The notes: a model not told the origin generated them from the sequence alone. DNA of 64,000 nucleotides from Candidatus Flexifilum affinis (GCA_016713325.1 JADJPJ010000004.1:1-64000), one strand, 5' to 3'. Shown: positions 55,548-64,000, counted from the stretch's first letter. Made by a program: numbers and translations.

Positions 55548-56528
55548 ATGGCTGAACCGGAACAGAGAAGACCGCCGCAAGCGGACGGGGAGGGCCGGGA
55601 TGTCACGCGGCGCACCTTTTTACGGGGGGTGCTCATTGCGGCGGCCAGCATTCCTGTCGTGGCCTCGGGATGCGACCTGACGGCCGAGTCGCCGGCGCCC
55701 GCCGTGGAGCCGCCGCCGCTGCCTCGGGCGCTTCAGTATCCTGAGGTGCCGCTTCCGCCGGACGATATCCCGATCAGCCGGCTGCTGCAAAGCCTGCAAC
55801 CCCATGAAGCCCGCACTGTCGAGGCGCTGACGGCGCGCCTGGTGCCCGGCACGCCGGAAGACCCCGGCGCGCGCGAGGCCGGCGTCGTCTGGTACATCGA
55901 CAATATGCTGGCCTTCTCCGAGGGATTCACCGAAGCGACGTACCGCCAACCGCCTTTTGCGGAAGTTTACGAAGGCGAGAACCCGCCCGAAGACAACCCC
56001 TTCGAGGTCGTCTGGGTCGCCGGCGATCAGATCGAGCGCTACGGCTATCAGTCGATTCTGTCGCCGCGCGAAACCTACCGGATCGGGCTGCGCGCGGTCG
56101 ATCAGTATGCTCAGAAGCGCTTCGGGTCGAACTTCATCGCTCTCGGTGAGGGCGACCAGGATGCCATCATTCAGGACATGCTCGACAACAAAGCGGATAC
56201 TTTCGGAGAGAGCTTCTCCTCGGAAAGCTTTTTTCACGTCCTGCGACGGCACACCAGCGAGGGCATGTTCAGCGACCCGGTTTACGGGGGCAATCAGGGT
56301 ATGGTCGGCTGGATGCTGGTCGGCTACCCCGGCGCGCAGCGCGCCTATACCCCTCAGGACGTGCTGACGGAGACTCAGTCGTTTCGCCAGCCGCAGTCGC
56401 TGGTCCATATGTCGCATTTCAATCCCGGCCAGGCACTTGAGGAGAACGTGGTCTTCCTGCCGGTCAGCGGTTCGGACCTCGTGCGCGAGGACCCCGATGA
56501 AAGCACGCTCCCACACGAACACCCGTAG
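55548..56528 (+). CDS. Gluconate 2-dehydrogenase subunit 3-like, Tat-exported
   Basis: 326 residues. Tat signal with T-R-R-T-F-L-R-G near residue 20 followed by a hydrophobic stretch. The DUF1684/gluconate-DH subunit 3 family acts as a companion that brings a GMC flavoprotein to the membrane side. Here the GMC gene follows by 12 bp and has no signal of its own, so co-export is inferred. Acidic and proline-rich segments (D-P-E, P-P-E-D-N-P) are visible, and the C-terminus ends H-E-H-P. Confidence 0.85.
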   Translation: MAEPEQRRPPQADGEGRDVTRRTFLRGVLIAAASIPVVASGCDLTAESPAPAVEPPPLPRALQYPEVPLPPDDIPISRLLQSLQPHEARTVEALTARLVPGTPEDPGAREAGVVWYIDNMLAFSEGFTEATYRQPPFAEVYEGENPPEDNPFEVVWVAGDQIERYGYQSILSPRETYRIGLRAVDQYAQKRFGSNFIALGEGDQDAIIQDMLDNKADTFGESFSSESFFHVLRRHTSEGMFSDPVYGGNQGMVGWMLVGYPGAQRAYTPQDVLTETQSFRQPQSLVHMSHFNPGQALEENVVFLPVSGSDLVREDPDESTLPHEHP

Positions 56529-56540
56529 AAAGGAACTCCC

Positions 56541-58409
56541 ATGGCAGTGATGCCAAAGGTCGATATCGTGACGGTTGGCGCCGGTTGGACGGCGGGGATC
56601 ATCGCGCAGCAGCTCACCGCCGAAGGGCACACGGTGCTGTCGCTCGAAGTAGGACCCCAGCGCTGGGCGACGCCCGATTTCGAGCACAACCACGACAGCC
56701 TGCGCTACGTCATCCGCAAGGCGATGATGTTCAACCTGAGCCAGGAGACGTGGACCTGGCGCCCCAACCCGAGTGCCCCGTCGCTGCCGATTCGCCAGTA
56801 CGGCTCATTCCAGCCGGGGCAGGGAATCGGCGGGGCGGGCATCCACTGGGCGGCGCAGACCTGGCGCTTCTACCCCTCCGACTTCAACTACCGCACCCAC
56901 CACGTCGAGCGCTACGGCGAAGCGAAACTGCCCGAGGGCAGTACTATTCAGGACTGGCCGCTCAGCTATGAAGATCTGGAGCCGTTCTACACGCGCATGG
57001 AGTATGACATCGGCATCTCCGGCGACACCGGCAACCTCAATGGCAACATTCTGGAGGGCGGCAATCCGTTTGAGGGCGCTCGCAGCCGTCCCTATCCCCT
57101 GCCGCCGCTGGCGCCAAGCATCCCCGCCCAGATGTTCTCCGACGCTTCCCGCCGGTTGGGCTATCACCCGTTTCGCCAACCGGCGGCCATTCTCTCGCAG
57201 GCGTATCAGGATCTGTCAGGGCGCACGCGCTCTGCCTGCCTGTACTGCGGATTCTGCACGCGCTACGGCTGCGAGGTCGATGCCAAGGCCAGCGCCAACG
57301 TCTCGCACATCCCGATGGCGCTGGCGACCGGCCGCTACCACATTCGCACCAACGCCAAGGTGCTGCACATCAACCTCGACCGGGACGGGCTGGCCACCGG
57401 AGTCACCTATCTCGACCAGAGCACCGGCGAGGTGCATGAACAGCCCGCCGAGGTGGTCATTCTGTCGGCTTTCACGCTGTCCAACGTCCGCCTGCTGCTG
57501 CTCTCGCGCAGCGAGGCCCATCCGGACGGTGTTGGTAACGATCGCGGATGGGTGGGGAAGAACTACACCTACCAGCTCTCACAGGGGCCGGTCACCGGCA
57601 TTTTCGAGGGCCGGCGCTTCAACCAGTACATGGGCAATTCCTGTCTGCAAAACCTTATTCACGACTTTAATGCCGACAACTTCGACCACAGCGATCTCGA
57701 CTTCATCGGCGGCGCGTCGATTGCCTGCGGCGGCGGCGAACGTCAGCCGGTTGCCTCCGTGCTGAGCATGCCGGTCATGGATATGCAGGCTGATGGCTGC
57801 TCCGGGGACCGTGACGGCGAAGGCAACGAGGGCGGGCGGCCGCGGCCGCCGGTGGCCAGCGAACTGGGCAGCAATGCCGGGTCCGGTACTGAGTGGGGTC
57901 AGAGATGGAAGGACAATCTGCGCCGCAATTGGGACAGCGTGGTGGGAATCGGCATCCAGGGGGAGAGTCTGCCGTATACCGACCAGATGCTCGACCTGGA
58001 CCCCACCTACACCGACAACCTGGGTCGGCCGATGCTGCGCGTGACGTTCGACTTTCACGACAACGACTATGCGCTTTACCGCTATCTGGGTGAGCGCTGC
58101 CTCGAAATCATGCGGCAGATGAACCCTACCCGGCTGGTTTGCACGCCAGAACTGTCGCCCTACAACATCCACTCCTATCAGAGCACGCATAACACCGGCG
58201 GGGCGATCATGGGGAGGAGCCCGGATAATTCGGTGACCAACCGCTATGGGCAGGTGTGGGATACGCCCAACGTCTTCGTGACCGGCGCGGCGCTCTTCCC
58301 GCAGAACCCCGGCATGAACCCGACCGGGACCGTGCTGGCGCTCGCCTACTGGGCGGCGGACGCCCTCAAGACCCGATACTTTGCCAATTCGCGTGAGCTG
58401 CTGGTGTGA
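56541..58409 (+). CDS. GMC-family flavoprotein dehydrogenase (gluconate-dehydrogenase type)
   Basis: 622 residues. The FAD motif V-G-A-G-W-T-A-G is at 11-18 and G-G-A-G-I-H-W is near 97. Four cysteines lie in C-L-Y-C-G-F-C-T-R-Y-G-C, an additional redox or metal-like cluster. The active-site His is in H-N-T-G-G and Asn in N-P-G-M-N-P-T-G-T. An insertion of about 30 Gly/Arg/Asp-rich residues after D-M-Q-A-D-G-C is unusual. No signal peptide. The subunit 3-like protein upstream likely escorts it through Tat. It should oxidise a sugar, sugar acid or alcohol and feed cytochrome c. Confidence 0.92.
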   Translation: MAVMPKVDIVTVGAGWTAGIIAQQLTAEGHTVLSLEVGPQRWATPDFEHNHDSLRYVIRKAMMFNLSQETWTWRPNPSAPSLPIRQYGSFQPGQGIGGAGIHWAAQTWRFYPSDFNYRTHHVERYGEAKLPEGSTIQDWPLSYEDLEPFYTRMEYDIGISGDTGNLNGNILEGGNPFEGARSRPYPLPPLAPSIPAQMFSDASRRLGYHPFRQPAAILSQAYQDLSGRTRSACLYCGFCTRYGCEVDAKASANVSHIPMALATGRYHIRTNAKVLHINLDRDGLATGVTYLDQSTGEVHEQPAEVVILSAFTLSNVRLLLLSRSEAHPDGVGNDRGWVGKNYTYQLSQGPVTGIFEGRRFNQYMGNSCLQNLIHDFNADNFDHSDLDFIGGASIACGGGERQPVASVLSMPVMDMQADGCSGDRDGEGNEGGRPRPPVASELGSNAGSGTEWGQRWKDNLRRNWDSVVGIGIQGESLPYTDQMLDLDPTYTDNLGRPMLRVTFDFHDNDYALYRYLGERCLEIMRQMNPTRLVCTPELSPYNIHSYQSTHNTGGAIMGRSPDNSVTNRYGQVWDTPNVFVTGAALFPQNPGMNPTGTVLALAYWAADALKTRYFANSRELLV

Positions 58410-58411
58410 CC

Positions 58412-58810
58412 ATGGACCAAAAATACACTCGTCGTCAGGTTCTGGGGCTGCTGAGCGTTGCCGCTGCTGGTCTGGCGGCCTCGTGTGCCTCACTCGGAGG
58501 AGAACCCGACTTTACCGTGGTGATCACCGACCGCAACCGGTTTTTGCCGGCGGCGCTGGTGGTGCCGGTGGGCGCTCAGGTCGCCTGGAAAAATCAGAGC
58601 GTCTCGTTGCACACGGTCACCGGCGACCCGGTGCTGGCGCGCTCGCAGGCCAGCGCCCGCCTGCCGGAAGGCGCGGAGCCCTGGGACAGCGGCGATCTCT
58701 ATACCGGGGAGATCTGGCGCTACACCTTCGCTGTACCCGGCTCCTACGTGTATTTCAGCCGCCCGTACGAACTGGACGGCATGATCGGGGCGATCGAAGT
58801 CCTCGGTTAG
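58412..58810 (+). CDS. Cupredoxin-fold protein lacking two copper ligands
   Basis: 132 residues. A Tat-like/lipoprotein signal has T-R-R-Q-V-L-G-L-L and an A-A-S-C-A lipobox. The plastocyanin-type fold has W-K-N-Q-S-V-S-L-H-T-V-T and G-S-Y-V-Y-F-S-R-P-Y-E-L-D-G-M-I-G. The first His is kept, but the usual Cys is Ser and the usual P-H is P-Y, so two of four type-1 copper ligands are lost; the Met stays. ATG 58412 follows the GMC stop by two bases. It probably does not carry copper; a binding or structural role is possible. Confidence 0.85.
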   Translation: MDQKYTRRQVLGLLSVAAAGLAASCASLGGEPDFTVVITDRNRFLPAALVVPVGAQVAWKNQSVSLHTVTGDPVLARSQASARLPEGAEPWDSGDLYTGEIWRYTFAVPGSYVYFSRPYELDGMIGAIEVLG

Positions 58811-59266
58811 CTTCCCAAAATCACGCCGGGTAGGGGCGCGTTCTCCACGGCAGCCCCCACCCGGTCAGTGAGGTTCAGTGAATCACGAATTGCTTAACCT
58901 CACCCCATTTCGCTACGCTCAACCGCCCCTCTCCGTGCGGAGAGGGGCAAAAAGTCGCTAGACTTTTGGGGTGAGGTTGGCTTAAAAACGCAGCTATTGA
59001 TGGGTCAACGTGAACTTTCGTGATTCACTGAGGTTCAATTCCCCTAACGCCTACCTGATCATCATCCACATAGCTGTAGCGCGGCCTAAGGAAAAATAGG
59101 ACAGATGGCGCTTCTGAGCGAAGCAAACGCAGCCTATACTCAACTATAAGTCAACCCTATCAACCCTTGGCAAAACTCCTCACCGCGTGTGGCGCGGAAG
59201 CAGCTCCTGCCGCGCTGGTTTTATGCCTAAGGATTGTATTGTCGGTCTGCACGCGGAGGCACGATA
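58811..59266. other. Intergenic region with MITE-like element
   Basis: 456 bases. The MITE-like copy 3 sits at 58876-59030. The rest holds nothing recognised, except the ribosome site GGAGG at 59255-59259 for the next gene. Confidence 0.6.
58876..59030 (+). repeat. MITE-like dispersed element, copy 3
   Basis: 155 bp with inverted ends CAGTGAATCACGAA / TTCGTGATTCACTG. It is flanked on both sides by AGGTT, a possible 5-bp target duplication. Internal palindrome GCCCCTCTCCG..CGGAGAGGGGC. Same orientation as copy 2. Confidence 0.8.
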
Positions 59267-60446
59267 TTGACAGGCTCTCGCTATCTGCCGGATAGCGGTC
59301 GTCGGGCAACGCCATTCCGTAGTTTCTTCATCGCCGGCTTTGAATGCTCGACCCACCGGCTGGCCAATGGCAAACGGCTTGATCTTCTCGCTGCGACAAA
59401 ACATTACCGCTTTGCTCATCAGGATTTCGAACGACTGAAGACCCATGGCATGCACACCATCCGCACCGGTGTGCGCTGGCATCGTATCGAAACCCATCCG
59501 TATCGTTATGACTCCACCCGTCTGATTGCCTACCCAGCCGCCGTAAGGGAACACAAAATCCAGGCGATCTGGGATCTGTGCCATTACGGCTATACCGACG
59601 ACCCGGACATCTTATCCGCCGCCTTCGTGGAACGGTTCGCGCAGTTCTCGCGTGCGGTGTCGCGCGTGATCGCCGACCACACCCAGAGGGCGAGGCAGCG
59701 ACCTGCTGCTCTGCCCGATCAACGAGATCTCCTACTGGGCGTGGGCCGGTGGTGATGGCGGCTATCTCAACCCGTATGCCAGCGGACGCAGCTTCGAGTT
59801 GAAGCAGCAGCTGGTGCGGGCGGCCATCGCCTCCATCGAGGCCATCCGGGAGGTGCTGCCCCGGGCGCGCTTCACCTTCGTGGACCCGGTGGTCCACCTG
59901 ATTGCGTCGCCCGACCGGCCGCACGAAGCGCCCATCGCCGAAGGTTATCGTACCGCGCAGTTCCAGGCGTGGGACATGCTGTCTGGCCGGCTGCACCCGG
60001 AACTGGGTGGCCAACCGGACTATCTCGACCTGATAGGCGTGAACTTCTACGCCAACAACGAATGGTTTTACGAGGGGCCGATCATCACGCGTGAACATCC
60101 GGCCTACCGCCCGTTCCGCGACATCGCGCGCGATGTATACGAGCGGTACCAGCGCCCCTTGTTCATCGCCGAGACGGGTATCGAAGGCGATGAACGTTCC
60201 GACTGGTTGCGCTACATGACCGGCGAGACGGTCGCTTTGCTGGAAGCCGGCATTCCCATCGAGGGATTGTGTCTCTATCCCATTCTCTGCTACCCCGGCT
60301 GGGAGGACGAGCGCCACTGTCCCAGCGGCCTGTGGGACTACGCATCGCCGGTAGGCGATCGCCTCATCGACGCTCCCTTTGCCGCCACGCTTCGCGAGCA
60401 GCAGCGAAGACTGGAACCGTTACTGCAGGGTCGGCGCGCATCCTGA
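59267..60446 (+). CDS. Glycoside hydrolase, GH1-like clan A (frameshifted)
   Basis: About 393 residues when joined. The start is TTG 59267, decided by GGAGG at 59255-59259. The first part has F-F-I-A-G-F-E-C-S-T-H-R and W-D-L-C-H-Y-G-Y. The frame shifts near 59690; the second part reads L-L-L-C-P-I-N-E-I-S-Y-W-A-W-A-G-G (acid/base Glu) and later F-I-A-E-T-G-I-E-G (nucleophile Glu). Both catalytic residues support a retaining hydrolase. The shift falls inside a GGGCGAGGCAGCGACC stretch that matches a repeat at 13319-13347. No signal peptide, so it is probably cytoplasmic. Confidence 0.8.
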
Positions 60447-60564
60447 ACTGCTTGCCATGAGCGCAGCGACAACGCATTCGCCCGCGATGCCACCCGTTTC
60501 ATCCTGAGACGCATCGAAAGTCTCAGACGTCGAACGAGCTTCATCACGAGAGAGGACATTCAAA

Positions 60565-61731
60565 ATGATGGACCTGGTTTGCATTAGCCACCTGCGCTGG
60601 GATTTCGTCTGGCAGCGCCCACAGCATCTGCTCTCCCGCCTGGCCAGGCACTATCGCGTGTTTTTCGTTGAGGAACCTGTGGCGCTCACGGGGGCGAAAG
60701 AACCCCGGCTGGTCGTACGTCACCAGCCGCACGACGTCACCGTCGTCAATTTGCTTCAGCCGGTCGAAGAGGATCGCTGGATCGGCCACAACGACCCGCT
60801 CACGGCCGAGACCTATCAGGAACTGCTGCGCGACTATCTGCGCCAGCAGGGCAGTGACGAACGGCTGATGTGGCTGTACACCCCGATGGCCTGGCACTTC
60901 GCCGAGGCGATCCCGCATCGCACGCTCATCTATGACGTCATGGACGAACTGTCCGCCTTCAAGGGCGCATCGCCCCTGCTGCGCGACTACGACAAGCGAG
61001 CGCTGAGCGAGGCCGATATCGTCTTCACCGGTGGGCTGAGCCTGTACCGCAGTCGTCAGAACAGCAATCCGAATACCCATCTTTTTCCCAGCGGCGTGGA
61101 GATTGAGCACTTCGCCCGCGCCGCTCAGCGCGAAGACTTCCCCCGTCCGGCCGATCTGGCCGACGTTCAGGGGCCGGTCCTCGGCTACTACGGCGTGATC
61201 GACGAGCGCATGGATCTGCCGCTGCTGGCGCAGATGGCCGAGGCGCGTCCGGACTGGCAGATCGTCCTGATCGGCCCGGTGGTCAAGATTGACCCGTCGA
61301 GCCTGCCTCAGGCGCCGAATCTGCACTATCTCGGCATGAAAGATTATCAGGCGCTGCCCGCCTATCTGGCGCATTTCGACGTCGCGCTTATCCCCTTCGC
61401 CATCAACGAGTCGACGCGCTATCTCAGCCCGACCAAGACCCTGGAGTATATGGCGGCGCACAAGCCGGTCGTTTCCACACCTATCGAGGACGTGGTGGCG
61501 CTGTACGGCCAGGTGGTGCACGTCGGCTGTGATGCCGAAACGTTCATCGCCAGGGTCGAAGCCGCGCTGACCAGTGATCCGGCGGCACGGCGCACCCAGG
61601 AGCAGAAGCTGCTGGCCCAGCACACCTGGGACGGCATCGTGCAGCGCATGCAGACGATCCTGCATCAGACCACACAACGCAAACTGAAGCGTCTCAAGGA
61701 GAAGAAACATGAATACGCCGCCCTCGCCTGA
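60565..61731 (+). CDS. Glycosyltransferase (GT-B type)
   Basis: 388 residues. N-terminal domain with W-D-F-V-W-Q-R-P-Q-H-L-L, the mid part Y-D-V-M-D-E-L-S-A-F, and the C-terminal domain with G-Y-Y-G-V-I-D-E-R, L-G-M-K-D-Y-Q-A-L-P and the E-S-T-R-Y-L-S-P-T-K-T-L-E-Y motif near the nucleotide-sugar site. It looks like a family 4-type or teichuronic-type transferase. It overlaps the next gene by 23 bp, so the two are coupled. Likely in exopolysaccharide or glycolipid synthesis. Confidence 0.88.
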   Translation: MMDLVCISHLRWDFVWQRPQHLLSRLARHYRVFFVEEPVALTGAKEPRLVVRHQPHDVTVVNLLQPVEEDRWIGHNDPLTAETYQELLRDYLRQQGSDERLMWLYTPMAWHFAEAIPHRTLIYDVMDELSAFKGASPLLRDYDKRALSEADIVFTGGLSLYRSRQNSNPNTHLFPSGVEIEHFARAAQREDFPRPADLADVQGPVLGYYGVIDERMDLPLLAQMAEARPDWQIVLIGPVVKIDPSSLPQAPNLHYLGMKDYQALPAYLAHFDVALIPFAINESTRYLSPTKTLEYMAAHKPVVSTPIEDVVALYGQVVHVGCDAETFIARVEAALTSDPAARRTQEQKLLAQHTWDGIVQRMQTILHQTTQRKLKRLKEKKHEYAALA

Positions 61732-63394
61732 GGCCCGGATTGTCATTCTTGGCGCTGGCCCGACCGGGCTGGGCGCCGCCTACCGCTTGCAGGAGCTTGG
61801 CTACCGCAACTGGGCCATCTACGAGCGCAACGACTATGTCGGCGGTCTGGCGACGAGCTTCACCGACGACTATGGGTTCACCTACGATATCGGCGGGCAC
61901 GTCATGTTCTCGCACTACAAGTACTTCGACGATCTGGTGGACAAGATGCTCGGCGACGAGTACACCGAGATCATGCGCGAGGCCTGGGTGTGGATGATGG
62001 ACCGCTTCGTGCCCTATCCCTTCCAGAACAACATCAGCTATCTGCCCGACGAAGTGGTGCTGGAGTGCGTGCTCGGCCTGCTGGAAGCGCAGCGCAACCC
62101 GGACGCGGTGGCGCAGGCGACCAACTTCAACGACCTGATCGACGCGCAGTTCGGCGCGGGCATCGCCAGGCACTTCATGAAGCCCTACAACTTCAAGGTC
62201 TGGGCGCACCCCATCGAGCACATGAGCCGCGACTGGCTCGGCGAGCGGGTGGCTATCCCCAGCCTGGAGCGAATCCTCACCAACGTCATCCTGAATCAGG
62301 CCGACAAGGGTTGGGGACCGAACAATAAGTTCAAATATCCTCTCTATGGGGGGACCGGCGGCCTGTACAGCCCGATGGTCAAGATCATTGGCGACCATTT
62401 GCATTTCGGCAAGACGGCGGTGCAGATCGACCAGCACGCCAAACAGGTGCGCTTCAGCGATGGCGAGGTGGTGGACTACGATCTGCTGCTCTCGACCATG
62501 CCGATCGACCTGCTGGTGGAGCGGATGGTGGACGTGCCGGACCGCATCGTCGATGCGCGCGACGGCCTGCATCATTCGAGCGGCCTGATCGTCGGGGTGG
62601 GCGTGCAGCGCGCCAACGACAGCGAAAAGTGCTGGATGTACTTCCCCGAAGACACCAGCCCATACTATCGCGTGACTTACCTCTCGAACTACTCGCCCTT
62701 CATCGTGCCGCAGGATGCCGACTACTTCCTGCTGCTTTCGGAGACGAGCTACAGCGAGCATAAGCCCGAGGACAAAAACACGATCGTCGATCGGGTGATT
62801 CAGGGCTTTCTCAAGACAAAACTGCTGGAACCGTCCGACCTGGACCGGTTGATGTCCACCTACGTCATCGACGTGGACTACAGCTACCCCGTCCCGACGC
62901 TGGATCGCAACCTGGCCCTGGGCACGATTCAACCCTACCTGATGCAGCACGGCATCTACAGCCGCGGCCGCTTCGGCGCCTGGGAGTACGAGATCGGCAA
63001 CATGGACCACTCGGTGATGCAGGGCGTGGAACTGGTCAATCGCTGGCTGTTCAACGAGCCGGAAGTCACCTGGAAGGACTTCGCCCACGTCGCGGAGGCG
63101 CATGCGCCGCTGCACGTCAACGGAGCCGCCGGGAACGGCGCAGTCCCGAACGGCGTCGCGGTCAATGGCCAGGCGAATGGCGCACCCCACAACGGGGTGG
63201 CGGTCCACGACGTGACGGAGATGGTCCAGGCGAATTCCGGCGATGGGCATCCCATCGACTTCACGTCGAAACACGGGCACGGTCTGATCCGGACCGGATC
63301 GGCCACCTTCGACCCGGCGTCGTTTGATGCACCCTCTCCCAAGCAGCCGGGCGAGCCGTCCGCGCCCGACTCGCTTCCACGCCTGAACGAGTAG
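61709..63394 (+). CDS. FAD-dependent amine-oxidase-like protein (UDP-galactopyranose mutase related)
   Basis: 561 residues. FAD motif G-A-G-P-T-G-L-G-A-A near residue 15, then E-R-N-D-Y-V-G-G-L-A and G-G-H-V-M-F-S. Pattern of Glf-like and protoporphyrinogen-oxidase-like flavoproteins. The last ~100 residues are a disordered tail with repeated N-G (V-N-G-A-A-G-N-G-A, A-V-N-G-Q-A-N-G) and His/Pro, not part of the fold. Coupled to the glycosyltransferase; may make a sugar donor or desaturate a lipid-linked sugar. Function unproven. Confidence 0.82.
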   Translation: MNTPPSPEARIVILGAGPTGLGAAYRLQELGYRNWAIYERNDYVGGLATSFTDDYGFTYDIGGHVMFSHYKYFDDLVDKMLGDEYTEIMREAWVWMMDRFVPYPFQNNISYLPDEVVLECVLGLLEAQRNPDAVAQATNFNDLIDAQFGAGIARHFMKPYNFKVWAHPIEHMSRDWLGERVAIPSLERILTNVILNQADKGWGPNNKFKYPLYGGTGGLYSPMVKIIGDHLHFGKTAVQIDQHAKQVRFSDGEVVDYDLLLSTMPIDLLVERMVDVPDRIVDARDGLHHSSGLIVGVGVQRANDSEKCWMYFPEDTSPYYRVTYLSNYSPFIVPQDADYFLLLSETSYSEHKPEDKNTIVDRVIQGFLKTKLLEPSDLDRLMSTYVIDVDYSYPVPTLDRNLALGTIQPYLMQHGIYSRGRFGAWEYEIGNMDHSVMQGVELVNRWLFNEPEVTWKDFAHVAEAHAPLHVNGAAGNGAVPNGVAVNGQANGAPHNGVAVHDVTEMVQANSGDGHPIDFTSKHGHGLIRTGSATFDPASFDAPSPKQPGEPSAPDSLPRLNE

Positions 63395-63413
63395 GGCATA
63401 GACGCTCACTCAG

Positions 63414-63457
63414 CCCCTCCCGCCGTCGAGCACATTCGCGGCAGGAGGGGTTTTTTT
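63414..63457 (+). terminator. Rho-independent terminator
   Basis: CCCCTCC..GCCG pairs with CGGC..GGAGGGG, followed by TTTTTTT. It ends the GT-flavoprotein transcript 20 bp after the stop. Confidence 0.9.
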
Positions 63458-63598
63458 GCGTTGAGCTACCGCGAGGCAATTATTGACGAAAAATTGGGAT
63501 TCTCATGACTTTCATCTTGAAAATTCCTCGTATAGTGGTTACTGAGGACCGCCGGAGTCACACCAAAACGAAGCCCGGCCGCGGACTACCACACCATC

Positions 63599-64000
63599 AT
63601 GTCGCTTACTCTCTCTCAGACGCTCACCCCCGTCCGACTCCCAGAGTACAAAGGCACCATTTCCGTCTCATCCAGCCAGCGCTATTTTCAGGATGAGCAA
63701 GGCCTGGGCTTTCTGGTCATTGGCCAGAACGACGCCGTCACCTGGCCGGGGCTGGTCGAACTGTTCGATCAGACCTCTCCCACCGCGACCGAGGACTACA
63801 TCGTCGACCTGCGCGCGCACGGCATCACCGTCAGCCGGGTCATGATGGAATATGCGCAGTTCGAGCGCGGCTACCTCGAAACTTCGCCCGGCGTCTTTTC
63901 ACCTGCGGCCATCCGCTTCTGGGATTCGTTCATCGCCCTGGCGGAGCGACAGGGTCTCTACCTGCTGCTGACGCCGTATGACACCTTCTGGCAGGTGCGC
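63599..64000 (+). CDS. Glycoside hydrolase-like TIM-barrel protein, N-terminal part (runs off the window)
   Basis: The frame opens at ATG 63599 and is still open at the right edge, giving 134 residues. There are no stops in this frame. Residues such as G-T-I-S-V-S-S-Q-R-Y-F, then G-I-T-V-S-R-V-M-M-E-Y-A-Q-F-E-R and L-Y-L-L-L-T-P-Y-D-T-F-W match the first strands of GH5-type clan A hydrolases. Family and catalytic residues lie beyond the edge. An AT-rich stretch with TATAGT at 63531 may be its promoter. Confidence 0.7.
   Translation, partial: MSLTLSQTLTPVRLPEYKGTISVSSSQRYFQDEQGLGFLVIGQNDAVTWPGLVELFDQTSPTATEDYIVDLRAHGITVSRVMMEYAQFERGYLETSPGVFSPAAIRFWDSFIALAERQGLYLLLTPYDTFWQVR

Noticed and set aside
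61694..63409. 571-codon minus-strand open frame across the flavoprotein gene
   Set aside because: Antisense shadow. The plus strand has the FAD motif and start context, and the minus protein shows no family pattern.
1..64000. tRNA or rRNA genes
   Set aside because: No cloverleaf with GTTCGA-type T-loop and no conserved rRNA sequence was seen in any intergenic region.

Overview
The window is GC-rich, densely coded bacterial chromosome. The gene content fits a Chloroflexota bacterium of the Anaerolineae type: binding-protein sugar transporters with a distant ATPase, an N7TM-PAS histidine kinase, several kinases that start with a receiver domain, a fused subunit I/III oxidase, lipoprotein cytochromes, and dispersed hairpin repeats beginning GTAGGGGCG or GTAGGGAC. 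This assignment is inference; there is no rRNA or marker gene here.

Layout. 0-4.2 kb (+): end of a sugar ABC permease, a divergent GroEL-like chaperonin, a BNR/Asp-box protein and a GH32 fructan/sucrose hydrolase. 4.3-8.0 kb (-): two histidine kinases broken by many frameshifts. 8.7-17.5 kb (-): a carbohydrate operon under an IclR regulator, with a BNR_2 sialidase-like hydrolase, two DHDPS-family lyases, a solute-binding protein, two permeases and two SDR dehydrogenases. 17.6-28 kb: small single genes, a dCache protein whose C-terminal half resembles a pentameric ligand-gated ion channel, and a REC-PAS kinase. 28.5-34.5 kb (-): a block of two kinases and two response regulators. 34.7-50 kb: membrane and stress genes (AI-2E family, GlsB/YeaQ, CsbD, YtxH, a CorA variant, DUF1328, Mn-catalase, DUF421, DUF2945), two secreted beta-propeller proteins, a secreted protein with a duplicated domain, and two paralogous membrane proteins. 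50.2-58.8 kb (+): an aerobic respiratory operon with caa3-type subunit II, fused subunit I/III, CtaG, a lipoprotein cytochrome c, a Tat-exported gluconate-dehydrogenase-type subunit 3, a GMC flavoprotein and a cupredoxin that has lost copper ligands. 59.3-64 kb (+): two glycoside hydrolases (one cut by the window edge), a glycosyltransferase and a Glf-like flavoprotein.

How it fits together. The picture is an aerobic heterotroph that imports and breaks down plant- or EPS-type sugars in the first 17 kb. It probably also oxidises sugars or alcohols outside the membrane, passing electrons from the GMC flavoprotein through a cytochrome c to the oxidase (50-58.8 kb). Sensing by PAS, GAF and Cache domains is extensive.

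Quality note. Frameshifts are dense in the first 14 kb, with 4-6 lesions in single genes, and nearly absent afterwards. The later exceptions are one in-frame TAG at 30588 and one frameshift near 59690. Many of the broken genes are therefore probably sequencing or assembly errors. No tRNA, rRNA, CRISPR array or intact transposase was seen.
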